From the NCBI GenBank assembly GCA_002441095.1, contig DJVG01000011.1, forward strand, positions 1-13,890: a DNA stretch of 13,890 bases. Reading direction: 5' to 3'. This stretch comes from Elusimicrobia bacterium UBA6262 (GTDB taxonomy: Bacteria > CAYTYR01 > UBA6262). Under the pieces are notes generated by a model, which was not told the origin of the DNA, did not search any database, and saw only the letters and a list, made by a program, of their open reading frames with translations. The position numbers and the translations under genes are program-made. Positions 1-5,930 of this stretch are shown piece after piece (position 1 is the stretch's first letter; each line of letters begins with the position of its first letter).

Positions 1-143
1 AGAAAACGTTCGGAGCTTGAGTTGGCAGGGACTCTTCACCCCCGTTCTTTGGGGAACTCAAGCGAGAATTGAGTGCGTTTTCCTCGCAGGGGAAAACGAC
101 ACGCTTTTCGGAACGACGCAGCGTGACAGCGAGCCGAATGAAC
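1..143. repeat. Stem-loop-rich region downstream of the yjbQ-like gene
   Basis: No convincing gene is present. The stretch holds two inverted repeats one after the other. The first pairs GCTTGAGTT (15-23) with AACTCAAGC (55-63), a perfect 9-bp stem enclosing a smaller CCCC (40-43)/GGGG (51-54) stem. The second pairs CGTTTTCC (76-83) with GGAAAACG (91-98), a perfect 8-bp stem with a 7-nt loop. Neither is followed by a clear T-run on either strand, so I do not call an intrinsic terminator. It lies directly after the yjbQ-like stop codon. It may be a repeat element or the structured 3' end of that transcript; the left window edge prevents seeing its full extent. Confidence 0.5.
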
Positions 144-557
144 CTACTCCCCTATAATTTTAATTAGTACTCTCTTCTTCCGCATCCCGTCAAACTCCCC
201 GTAAAAAATCTGTTCCCACGGCCCGAAATGCAATTCCCCTTTCGTGACCGCCACTACCACTTCCCGGCCCATCACTGTCCGCTTCAAGTGCGCATCACCG
301 TTATCCTCGCCGACATTATGCTCGTATTTTTCTTTGCCGTAAGGGGCTAGTCTTTCCAGCCACTTCATGAAATCACGGTGTAAACCAGGTTCATTGTCAT
401 TGATAAACACACTGGCCGTGATATGCATGGCATTGACCAGGCATAATCCTTCTTTGACCCCGCTTTTTTTCACTGCTTCCTCAACTTGGTTAGTAATATT
501 AATAAATTCATAGCGGTTTTTGGTGTTAAACCATATCTCTTCATTGTATGATTTCAT
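144..557 (-). CDS. yjbQ: YjbQ/UPF0047 family protein
   Basis: This 137-residue protein matches the whole length of the YjbQ (UPF0047) family, small trimeric metal-binding proteins. Some members have been reported to have thiamin-phosphate-synthase activity, but the physiological role is uncertain. Visible signatures are MHITASVFINDNEPGL (residues 44-59), HNVGEDNGDAHLK (80-92) and GELHFGPWEQIF (107-118). The conserved histidines of the presumed metal/active site are His45, His80 and His90. The ATG is preceded by a GGGAGG ribosome binding site 5 bases away, which fixes the start. It lies 59 bases downstream of the HAD phosphatase gene on the same strand and probably shares its promoter. No signal peptide is present, so the product is cytoplasmic. 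Family assignment is firm; the reaction in this organism is inferred only. Confidence 0.92.
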   Translation of the reverse strand: MKSYNEEIWFNTKNRYEFINITNQVEEAVKKSGVKEGLCLVNAMHITASVFINDNEPGLHRDFMKWLERLAPYGKEKYEHNVGEDNGDAHLKRTVMGREVVVAVTKGELHFGPWEQIFYGEFDGMRKKRVLIKIIGE

Positions 558-575
558 AGGACCCTCCCTGGGAAT

Positions 576-611
576 GATTACACCGATTACTAAAAGAGAT
601 TACACAGATTA
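576..611. repeat. Direct repeat GATTACACMGATTA, two copies
   Basis: Two near-identical 14-mers, GATTACACCGATTA (576-589) and GATTACACAGATTA (598-611), start exactly 22 bases apart. They lie in the short gap between the HAD gene stop and the yjbQ-like ribosome binding site. Each 14-mer itself contains GATTA twice. They could be a small intergenic repeat element or a paired binding site about two helical turns apart; nothing decides between these. Confidence 0.6.
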
Positions 612-616
612 GAGCA

Positions 617-1249
617 TTATATTATTTTAAATAATTGTCTTAGGTTATTGATTATCTTGTATGGTTTTTGCGCTACTAATTCTTTCCGGCTGCAGGAACC
701 GCCAAGAATAGCTATTGCTTTGACTTTGGCATTTTTCCCGGCTTTAATATCATAAACCATATCCCCGACATAAAGGGCTTCCCGGGATCCTATTTTAAGT
801 TTCTTTAGCACTTGCTTTATTAAATATGGCTCTGGTTTCAATTCATGTTTCTTATCAGCACACACTATCAGGTCAAAATATTTCTCCAGGTCCAGGTGCC
901 TGATCAAAACCTTACTGAATTTGGTCGGACGGTTGCTGGCCACAGCCAGCTTGATCCCCTGCCTTTGCAATGACGATAAAACCTTCCTGGTCTGCGGCTT
1001 TAATGTTGCATATAGTTGTAATGCCTCCCGGTGATGCTTCCGGTAAAGGATCAAACCCTTGCCGGTGTCCGCGGCTTTCACGAACTGGGAGATAAAATGC
1101 TTATCCCCTCGCCCTACCGAGCGGCGGGACTGGTCATAGCTGACTTTTTTATATCCTAAAGACTGAAGTGTAAAATTCAGGCTTTTCTCGATCGCCTGGT
1201 AGGCATCGATCAGTGTGCCATCCAGGTCAAAAATCACGAGTTTAATCAT
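617..1249 (-). CDS. HAD superfamily hydrolase, phosphoglycolate-phosphatase-like
   Basis: A 210-residue haloacid-dehalogenase-type phosphatase with all four motifs. Motif I is DLDGT (Asp8 nucleophile, Asp10 acid/base). Motif II is the serine of VASNR (Ser105). Motif III is Lys138 in LKPEP. Motif IV is GDMVYD (Asp163 and Asp167, Mg binding). The helical cap inserted after motif I (about residues 15-85) is of the small alpha-helical C1 type, as in Gph/phosphoglycolate phosphatases and pyrophosphatase PpaX. The substrate cannot be read from sequence. The ATG has an AAGGGGAG Shine-Dalgarno 9 bases upstream and follows a good sigma-70 promoter candidate. The gene is the first of a probable two-gene unit with the yjbQ-like gene. 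No signal peptide, so a cytosolic enzyme. Confidence 0.9.
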   Translation of the reverse strand: MIKLVIFDLDGTLIDAYQAIEKSLNFTLQSLGYKKVSYDQSRRSVGRGDKHFISQFVKAADTGKGLILYRKHHREALQLYATLKPQTRKVLSSLQRQGIKLAVASNRPTKFSKVLIRHLDLEKYFDLIVCADKKHELKPEPYLIKQVLKKLKIGSREALYVGDMVYDIKAGKNAKVKAIAILGGSCSRKELVAQKPYKIINNLRQLFKII

Positions 1250-1272
1250 CTGGCTGTGCTCCCCTTCTCTGC

Positions 1273-1301
1273 TTTATATCACAAATCAGGTTCTTTGTAA
1301 A
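1273..1301 (-). promoter_or_regulatory. Sigma-70-type promoter for the HAD-yjbQ unit
   Basis: On the minus strand, TTTACA (1296-1301) and TATAAA (1273-1278) are separated by exactly 17 bases. Each matches five of six consensus positions, and TG at the extended -10 position (TGATATAAA) strengthens the call. The predicted start near 1266 gives a leader of roughly 16 bases that still contains the ribosome binding site of the HAD gene. The -35 box starts two bases from the inner edge of the 1303-1358 palindromic element. Confidence 0.65.
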
Positions 1302-1302
1302 C

Positions 1303-1358
1303 CCCGTTAGAAAAACTGGAATTTCAATTCACTTGATATCTCAGGAGTTCCTAACGGG
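1303..1358. repeat. Small palindromic element with 8-bp terminal inverted repeats
   Basis: CCCGTTAG (1303-1310) is the perfect reverse complement of CTAACGGG (1351-1358). The pairing can continue inward with AACT/AGTT after small bulges. The 56-bp unit contains no coding potential and lies between the terminator of the Ig-repeat operon and the HAD promoter. The shape resembles a short MITE-like or REP-like element. Insertion has to be inferred because there is no empty site for comparison. Confidence 0.5.
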
Positions 1359-1360
1359 TA

Positions 1361-1393
1361 AATAAAAACAGGAGCTTCTCTAGCTCCTGTTTT
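1361..1393 (-). terminator. Rho-independent terminator after the Ig-repeat/beta-barrel operon
   Basis: A perfect 12-bp stem pairs AAAACAGGAGCT (1365-1376) with AGCTCCTGTTTT (1382-1393) around a 5-nt loop. Read on the minus strand, the hairpin runs into TTTTTATTT, the classic intrinsic terminator layout. It lies about 30 bases past the stop codon at 1427. On the plus strand the exit is a shorter TTTT run, so weak bidirectional activity is possible, although no plus-strand gene needs it. Confidence 0.85.
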
Positions 1394-1426
1394 ACATTTC
1401 CCTTTAGTAACCGGACCTGCTTTATA

Positions 1427-1915
1427 TTACTCCTCTGCTACTGCATCACTATCAGGTACTATGTTTGCCAGATCATCCTTAATCTGCCTGGAAAAATAAT
1501 AGTTTACGCTAATATTTGCTACTATCTCCAATTTACTGGCTTTATAATCGTCCTCTGTTATTATAGCGATATATGTCGGCGCAATGTCCATAGAAAGTGC
1601 TAAGGCCTTGGTGATAAAGTATTCTCCTCCCAAGAAAATACCTCCTTCCGCTCCTTTTCCTTTCATCTCCAGGGCGTTGAACACTATATGGCCTGCTTCT
1701 ACCCCGGTATAAGCCCGGGCAACACTATTCTCCAAGAAATATATGTACAATCTGCCGGCTAAAACATTGATCCCGTCGGCTCTGGCATATCTGAATTCTA
1801 CCGGTTTGTATTTAACAGATAAATACGGATAGCCCAAGCCGATCGAAATTTCGCTGGCCTGAGCGCAAAATACCAGGGCAAAAATAAAAATAATTATGAC
1901 TATAGCTTTTTTCAT
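1427..1915 (-). CDS. Small secreted beta-barrel-like protein
   Basis: A 162-residue protein of no family I recognise. It opens with a Sec signal peptide (MKK, a hydrophobic core to about residue 18, then CAQAS, with cleavage likely after CAQA). The mature part is rich in alternating hydrophobic and polar residues with Gly and aromatic turns (for example YPYLSVKYKPVEFRYA and VNYYFSR), which suits a small outer-membrane beta-barrel. The last predicted strand ends YYF near residue 139, followed by an acidic tail ending DAVAEE. An in-frame ATG at 1942 would add nine residues but has no ribosome binding site, whereas the ATG at 1915 has AAAAGG 9 bases upstream, so I chose 1915. It starts 32 bases after the Ig-repeat gene and is followed by a strong terminator, so the two are probably co-transcribed and may act together at the cell surface. 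Confidence 0.72.
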   Translation of the reverse strand: MKKAIVIIIFIFALVFCAQASEISIGLGYPYLSVKYKPVEFRYARADGINVLAGRLYIYFLENSVARAYTGVEAGHIVFNALEMKGKGAEGGIFLGGEYFITKALALSMDIAPTYIAIITEDDYKASKLEIVANISVNYYFSRQIKDDLANIVPDSDAVAEE

Positions 1916-1947
1916 GAAAAGCGGCCTTTTGATTATTTGCATTTCAA

Positions 1948-4041
1948 CTAGTTATTCACTGTAATAATACATTGCGCCGTAACTTGCTGGTTACTGGTAT
2001 CATAGGCTATGGCATTGATCGTATGACTCCCGTTAGTCTCCTGTGTCGTGTCCCAGACAGCACTGTATGCTGGTCCGGTTGATACATCCACCGCCAGTGG
2101 TATAGTATTATTATCTATATAAAACTCTACCCTGGACATTCCTACATCATCTGTAGCAGTTGCCATAATGGTCTCGATCCCGGATAGAGTCGCTCCAATT
2201 GTCGGAGTAGTAATTATAATCGTAGGTAAAAGATCATTACTCACCATAACAGCCCTTGAAGCCGTTGTTTGCTGGTTGCTGGTATCATAGGCTATGGCAT
2301 TGATCGTATGACTCCCATTGCTCTCTTGTGTTGTGTCCCAGACAGCACTGTATGCCGGCCCGGTTGATATATCCACCGCCAGTGGCATAGTATTATCATC
2401 TATATAAAACTCTACCTTAGACATTGCTACATCATCTGTAGCAGTTACGGTAATGGTCTCGATCCCGGATACAGTCGCGCCGATTGTCGGTGCAAAAGAA
2501 GTAATGGTTGGAGGAGTAACATCATTGTTCACAGTCACATTCACTTGCGCTGTTGCCGTCTGGTTTTTGGCATCATAGGCGGTTGCCTTAAGGACATAAC
2601 TGCCGTTACTGGACAGGGTGGTATCCCAGGTATAGCTGTACGGCTCAGTAAAGTCTTCGATCTTGGTCCCATTGATGTCAAACTCCACCTTGGTCACCCC
2701 AAAGTCATCTGCAGCTGTAGCCGTTATGTTAACGCTATTGGCAATAGTCGCCCCATCTGCAGGTGAAGTAATAGAAACCTTGGGGGCAAAATCATTAGTC
2801 ACAGTGACAGAATGCTGCGCTGTACCTGTGTTGCCAGGAGTGGCGTTATCATAGGCTATTACACTAATCGTATAGTTCCCATTGCTGAGCAGTGTCGTGT
2901 CCCAGGTATAAGTATATGGTGCCGTAGTATATTCGCCAACCTTGACGTTATTAATATAAAACTCTACTTTGGAAACTTCTTGGTCATCTGTGGCATTAGC
3001 GGCTATATTTACACTGCCGGAGACAGTTTCGCCAGCTATTGGTGCAGTAATAGAGACCTTGGGGGCAAAATCATTATTTACAATCACATTGACCTGCGCT
3101 GTTGCTGTCTGGTTTTTGGCATCATAGGCTGTGGCCTTAAGGACATAACTGCCGTTACTGGACAGGGTAGTGTCCCAGGCATAGCTGTATGGCGCAGTCA
3201 AGTCTTCGATCTTGGTCCCATTGATGTCAAACTCCACCTTGGTCACCATCAGGTCATCAGTGGCCTCTGCAGTAATATTAATGGTTCCAGATAAGATAGC
3301 GCCGGCGGCAGGAGAGGTAATCGTAACTATTGGCGGGTTGTCGATAGGATTGTCTATAATGACGGTATGCTGGCTATTAGCAGTTTGATTATTGGTATCA
3401 TATACTATGGCTTTAAGGATATGTGTACTATTAGTATATTGTGTGGTATCCCAGCTATACACAAAAGGAGCATTCCTAAAAGTATTAATTAAAGAGTTGT
3501 CAATCCAGAGTTCCACTTTGGATATCCCTTGATCATCGTCCGGGGATATGGTTACGGTGACTATACCGGATATCCTGGCCCCATCATCCGGAGCAGTGAT
3601 TTTCACAGAGGGGGCACTATCATTACGAACGCTCAAAGCTATACTGCTGGTGGCTGTATGTTCTGCCGTATCATACGCTATAGCGGTAATGGTATAATGT
3701 CCATTGCTATAGTGAGTAGTATCCCAGCTATAAGTATAGGGGAATGCGAAATCAGTGCTTTTGAGCGCACCATTTATATAGAACTCTACTTTAATTATGC
3801 CTTTATCATCATTAGCTTCCGCGATTAGAGTGAATGTTCCGGAGATGAAAGCAGCAGTTATTGGTGAAATGAGAGTCACTTGAGGAGTTTTGTCTTCTCT
3901 CTCTCTGTCTTGATCCCTTTTTTCCCTGGCTTCCTGTATCGTATCCTTAACTGCCGATGTAATGCCAAAACGCAAATTCCCGGCAGATAATGATCCCGGC
4001 AGTATAAATAACGTTACTAGAATGATTATGAGTTTTTTCAT
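1948..4041 (-). CDS. Secreted protein with seven bacterial Ig-like repeats
   Basis: A 697-residue exported protein. Residues 1-20 form a Sec signal peptide (MKKLIIILVTLFILPGSLSA). A short, highly charged segment follows (about 30-51, EAREKRDQDRERED) that may form a coiled coil or linker. The rest is seven tandem Ig-like domains of 90-96 residues (starting near 53, 144, 236, 326, 419, 509 and 605). Each carries DD...KVEFYI in the middle, then WDTT...NG...AYD, typical of the Big_9 type (PF17957) of cell-surface Ig domains. The protein stops right after the seventh repeat, with no membrane anchor, LPXTG or sorting domain, so attachment must be indirect or it is released. Repeats 3 and 5, and 6 and 7, are nearly identical. 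The start at 4041 has AGGA 5 bases upstream; an upstream ATG at 4080 would spoil the signal peptide. Adhesion or a structural surface role is inferred. Confidence 0.88.
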   Translation of the reverse strand: MKKLIIILVTLFILPGSLSAGNLRFGITSAVKDTIQEAREKRDQDREREDKTPQVTLISPITAAFISGTFTLIAEANDDKGIIKVEFYINGALKSTDFAFPYTYSWDTTHYSNGHYTITAIAYDTAEHTATSSIALSVRNDSAPSVKITAPDDGARISGIVTVTISPDDDQGISKVELWIDNSLINTFRNAPFVYSWDTTQYTNSTHILKAIVYDTNNQTANSQHTVIIDNPIDNPPIVTITSPAAGAILSGTINITAEATDDLMVTKVEFDINGTKIEDLTAPYSYAWDTTLSSNGSYVLKATAYDAKNQTATAQVNVIVNNDFAPKVSITAPIAGETVSGSVNIAANATDDQEVSKVEFYINNVKVGEYTTAPYTYTWDTTLLSNGNYTISVIAYDNATPGNTGTAQHSVTVTNDFAPKVSITSPADGATIANSVNITATAADDFGVTKVEFDINGTKIEDFTEPYSYTWDTTLSSNGSYVLKATAYDAKNQTATAQVNVTVNNDVTPPTITSFAPTIGATVSGIETITVTATDDVAMSKVEFYIDDNTMPLAVDISTGPAYSAVWDTTQESNGSHTINAIAYDTSNQQTTASRAVMVSNDLLPTIIITTPTIGATLSGIETIMATATDDVGMSRVEFYIDNNTIPLAVDVSTGPAYSAVWDTTQETNGSHTINAIAYDTSNQQVTAQCIITVNN
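1951..3888 (-). repeat. Seven in-frame Ig-domain repeats, two pairs homogenised
   Basis: The coding sequence is built of units of about 270-290 bp. Units 6 (2230-2517) and 7 (1951-2229) stay aligned at an offset of 285 bases with only scattered substitutions. Units 3 (3067-3336) and 5 (2518-2787) are nearly identical at an offset of 549 bases, with a more diverged unit 4 between them. Units 1 and 2 are clearly older copies. The pattern indicates recent duplication or gene conversion inside the gene, and the region may vary in copy number between strains. Confidence 0.85.
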
Positions 4042-4103
4042 TTTTGTCCTGATGAGTGAAATATAGTAAAAAAACACCAATCTACCTAAAATAGGCCAAA
4101 TTA

Positions 4104-4141
4104 GGAATAAGGGAATGTTTACTATGAGGTGGTTTTATTCC
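4104..4141. repeat. Inverted repeat in the leader of the Ig-repeat gene
   Basis: GGAATAA (4104-4110) is the reverse complement of TTATTCC (4135-4141). It lies within the predicted leader of roughly 110 bases between the promoter candidate and the start of the Ig-repeat gene. The loop of 24 bases is long, so a stable hairpin is uncertain. I see no match to a riboswitch family I know. Confidence 0.3.
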
Positions 4142-4156
4142 TTGCAGGATATAATT

Positions 4157-4185
4157 AATCTAACACCGCTGGGGCCCCAAGTCAA
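4157..4185 (-). promoter_or_regulatory. Promoter candidate for the Ig-repeat operon with palindromic spacer
   Basis: On the minus strand a TTGACT box (4180-4185) and TAGATT (4157-4162) are spaced by exactly 17 bases. The -35 matches five of six and the -10 four of six consensus positions. The spacer carries the perfect palindrome GGGGCCCC (4171-4178), an unusual GC-rich block in otherwise AT-rich intergenic DNA that could be an operator. The predicted start near 4150 leaves a leader of about 110 bases before the ATG at 4041. Confidence 0.5.
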
Positions 4186-4215
4186 GCAATCTTTACATTT
4201 ATTTAGAGGTTTGTT

Positions 4216-4734
4216 TTACCTACTGTATTGACAACCACAGTAATGCTGGCGGTAAAAGTCATGCTTTTTAGCAAAATCCATGGTTTTCTTGAATCCATTT
4301 TCCTTTTTAAAATCATAAGGCAAGAATCCTTGGCTTAATTCCTTCCCTATGGCATTAATTTCCTGCACATTCTTGTGCGGGCTGACCGACAAGGTAGACG
4401 CTATATGCCCTATGTCCATTTCTTTGGCTTTGTCTGCTGTCTTTTGCAGTCTTACCCGGAAACAAACCTGGCAACGCTTGCCGCCTTCTGGTTCTGCCTC
4501 AAGTCCTTGTATGCGCTCCTGCCAGGTATTTGTTTCATACAGCCCCTCTATCAAGGTAAAGCCAAGCAATTTACTTGCTTGCCGGACCACTGCCAGGCGC
4601 TGCTCATATTCCTTTTCCGGATAAATGTTCGGATTATAAAAATACCCGGTCACTTCATATCCTTCATCCCGCAGCTTCTGCACCACTGAACCGGCACATA
4701 CCCCGCAGCATATATGCAATAATACCTTCTTCAA
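4216..4734 (-). CDS. queH: Epoxyqueuosine reductase QueH
   Basis: A 172-residue protein of the QueH (former DUF208) family, the non-cobalamin enzyme that reduces epoxyqueuosine to queuosine in the last step of tRNA queuosine synthesis. All family cysteines are visible: Cys9, Cys10 and Cys13 (HICCGVC), Cys88 and Cys91 (GGKRCQVCF), and Cys166 and Cys168 (QHYCGCQ). They serve the iron-sulfur cluster and additional metal site of this family. The length is normal for a single-domain QueH. The start is TTG, chosen because AGGAG lies 7 bases upstream and the protein begins exactly at the conserved KKVLLHICC. No other queuosine gene is nearby, so it is not in a pathway operon here. The upstream gap holds an inverted repeat array rather than an obvious promoter. 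Confidence 0.95.
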   Translation of the reverse strand: MKKVLLHICCGVCAGSVVQKLRDEGYEVTGYFYNPNIYPEKEYEQRLAVVRQASKLLGFTLIEGLYETNTWQERIQGLEAEPEGGKRCQVCFRVRLQKTADKAKEMDIGHIASTLSVSPHKNVQEINAIGKELSQGFLPYDFKKENGFKKTMDFAKKHDFYRQHYCGCQYSR

Positions 4735-4751
4735 GCTAAAACTCCTAAAAC

Positions 4752-4866
4752 GGGTACCAGATTATCAGGATATCAGGAAATGGGTATCAGGTTAACAGGA
4801 GATCAGGTAAGTACCTGGTACCCTGATGTCCTGATATTCTTCCTCCTGATGTCCTGATTTCCTGAT
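4752..4866. repeat. Inverted arrays of an ATCAGG octamer repeat
   Basis: The left half carries four ATCAGG (from 4764, 4772, 4786, 4802) plus one AACAGG variant. The right half carries five CCTGAT, its reverse complement (from 4822, 4830, 4845, 4853, 4861). Adjacent copies often repeat with an 8-base period. GGGTACCAG (4752-4760) is the perfect 9-bp reverse complement of CTGGTACCC (4815-4823). The whole block can fold into a large imperfect hairpin. It fills most of the 158-base gap between the aldolase stop and the queH ribosome binding site. Confidence 0.75.
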
Positions 4867-4892
4867 CGCCGTATTTTCTTAATATGTGCCAT

Positions 4893-5855
4893 CTATTTAA
4901 CTGGGACCTTCTGCCACAGCTCAAAGATCCTGGCTACTACCGGATACCACTTACTGATTTTCAGAAATTCCGCCTGGAAACCAATCTTCTTCTGGGCATA
5001 GGCGGCAAAAGGATCCATTTCCCCGTTAAAAAGCCGCAGTAGCGCTGCTTCCTGCCCGCTAATAACCAGGTCCTTAGTTTCGCCGGTAAGGAAACTAAAA
5101 AACACTTCTTCCCTGGATGATTCATTCCTGATCGTTAGCGCAGTTTTAAATCTATATTTTTTCACCAAACCCTGCAACTGTGCATCTGTATCCAATACGC
5201 GCTTTAGCTTGGTAAGATGTTCTTCAGAAAATAGCTTAAGTTTCATGGCCGGCTTCCCTTTATCTGCCAAAAACCGGACAGGAATGCTTTTCTGCCGCAA
5301 GATCAGGTTTATTTTCGCCTGTTCCTCCAATAGTTCGATCAAAGCAAAAGCTGAAGCGAAATCATCACCCATCGCCACCACGCCATGATCCTTGAGAATC
5401 ACGATATTATTGTTCTCCAAAGCGCGCAGGACCGGGTTGATATCAGTCACCGTCGGCGTACTTTGCGGCAGTACCGGGACTTTGCCCAGATTAAACCTTG
5501 ATTCAAAAGAAAAAATATTTAATTTCGGGAAATAATGGAAAAAAGCCAGGGTCTGGAGCGGATGAGCATGGATCACTGCTTTCGCCTCCGGGAACTTGTT
5601 CATTATGCCCAGATGCAGGTCATTCTCACTGGTCAGCTTACAGGATTTTATTCCCTGTATAACCCTGCCATCAGAGTCAACAACTGCTATCTGGGATGCC
5701 GTCAGCATGCCCAGATAACAGTTAGTCACAGTCAAAAGTAAATGGTCCCCGCCGGTCCTGGCAGACATATTGCCTGACTTGCCGACCACCAGGCCCCGCT
5801 CATACAACAAGTGTGCCCAATATAAAAAGTCCTTTTTATCTTTCGCCAAAGACAT
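4893..5855 (-). CDS. Class II aldolase/adducin-type protein with C-terminal SCP2-like domain
   Basis: A 320-residue two-domain protein. Residues 1 to about 200 are a class II aldolase/adducin head domain, the fold of L-fuculose-1-phosphate aldolase, L-ribulose-5-phosphate 4-epimerase and MtnB dehydratase. GNMS (28-31) fits the phosphate-binding loop. Glu77 in TSEN corresponds to the catalytic acid, and His96 and His98 (HAHP) with His157 (KDHG) to the zinc ligands, so the site looks intact. Residues about 205-313 are not part of that fold. The pattern FKTALTIRNES...DLVISGQEAALLRLFNGEMDPFAAYAQKKIGFQAE resembles an SCP2 sterol/lipid-carrier domain. The ATG has GGAG 5 bases upstream. No signal peptide, so cytosolic. 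The substrate is unknown; the C-terminal domain could give it a hydrophobic ligand or act as a dimerisation lid. Aldolase-fold assignment is firm, SCP2 assignment is by eye. Confidence 0.85.
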   Translation of the reverse strand: MSLAKDKKDFLYWAHLLYERGLVVGKSGNMSARTGGDHLLLTVTNCYLGMLTASQIAVVDSDGRVIQGIKSCKLTSENDLHLGIMNKFPEAKAVIHAHPLQTLAFFHYFPKLNIFSFESRFNLGKVPVLPQSTPTVTDINPVLRALENNNIVILKDHGVVAMGDDFASAFALIELLEEQAKINLILRQKSIPVRFLADKGKPAMKLKLFSEEHLTKLKRVLDTDAQLQGLVKKYRFKTALTIRNESSREEVFFSFLTGETKDLVISGQEAALLRLFNGEMDPFAAYAQKKIGFQAEFLKISKWYPVVARIFELWQKVPVK

Positions 5856-5863
5856 TTTCGCTC

Positions 5864-5882
5864 CGAATTCGTTTCGAATTCG
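5864..5882. repeat. CGAATTCG-TTT-CGAATTCG hairpin before the aldolase gene
   Basis: Two copies of the self-palindromic octamer CGAATTCG (5864-5871 and 5875-5882) flank a TTT spacer. The pair is at once a direct and an inverted repeat and can form an 8-bp stem with a 3-nt loop. It abuts the GGAG ribosome binding site of the aldolase gene (about 5861-5864), so folding in the mRNA could hinder ribosome access. It also touches the larger hairpin at 5882-5921. Confidence 0.6.
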
Positions 5883-5921
5883 CCCCCATGCTTAGATTTG
5901 AGCAAGCAAATCTATGGGGGC
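5882..5921. repeat. Palindromic element, intergenic copy
   Basis: GCCCCCAT (5882-5889) pairs with ATGGGGGC (5914-5921). After a one-sided GCTT bulge (5890-5893), AGATTTG (5894-5900) pairs with CAAATCT (5907-5913) around a 6-nt loop. The same design (8-bp outer stem, 4-nt left-arm bulge, 7-bp inner stem beginning AGATT) recurs in frame inside the addB-like gene at 10954-10992. There is no T-run on either side, so it is not a standard terminator, although it sits between two genes. Confidence 0.75.
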
Positions 5922-5930
5922 TGATCGTTT

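Noticed and set aside
2..157. A plus-strand frame open for 51 codons from the left edge, ending at a TAA at 155-157.
   Set aside because: It overlaps the 3' end of the yjbQ-like gene, its product resembles no protein I know, and the stretch is occupied by inverted repeats. Fifty open codons at this composition are not unusual.
1850..1915. A lipoprotein signal in the small barrel-like protein (LVFC at the end of the hydrophobic core).
   Set aside because: The residue before Cys is Phe, which does not fit the lipobox, and CAQAS offers a normal signal peptidase I site.
1916..1942. Start of the small barrel-like gene at the upstream ATG (1942).
   Set aside because: No ribosome binding site precedes it, and it places extra charged residues before a normal signal peptide; the ATG at 1915 has AAAAGG at 9 bases.
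2545..3828. Several plus-strand open frames antisense to the Ig-repeat gene.
   Set aside because: They mirror the repeat structure and codon bias of the minus-strand gene, have no ribosome binding sites of note and encode no recognisable domains.
4752..4866. A CRISPR array.
   Set aside because: The units are 6-8 bases long, occur in both orientations and have no spacers of constant length.
5882..5921. Reading the hairpin between the barrel gene and the aldolase gene as an intrinsic terminator.
   Set aside because: Neither side has a T-run, and the same architecture occurs inside the addB coding sequence, so a repeat element is the better explanation.
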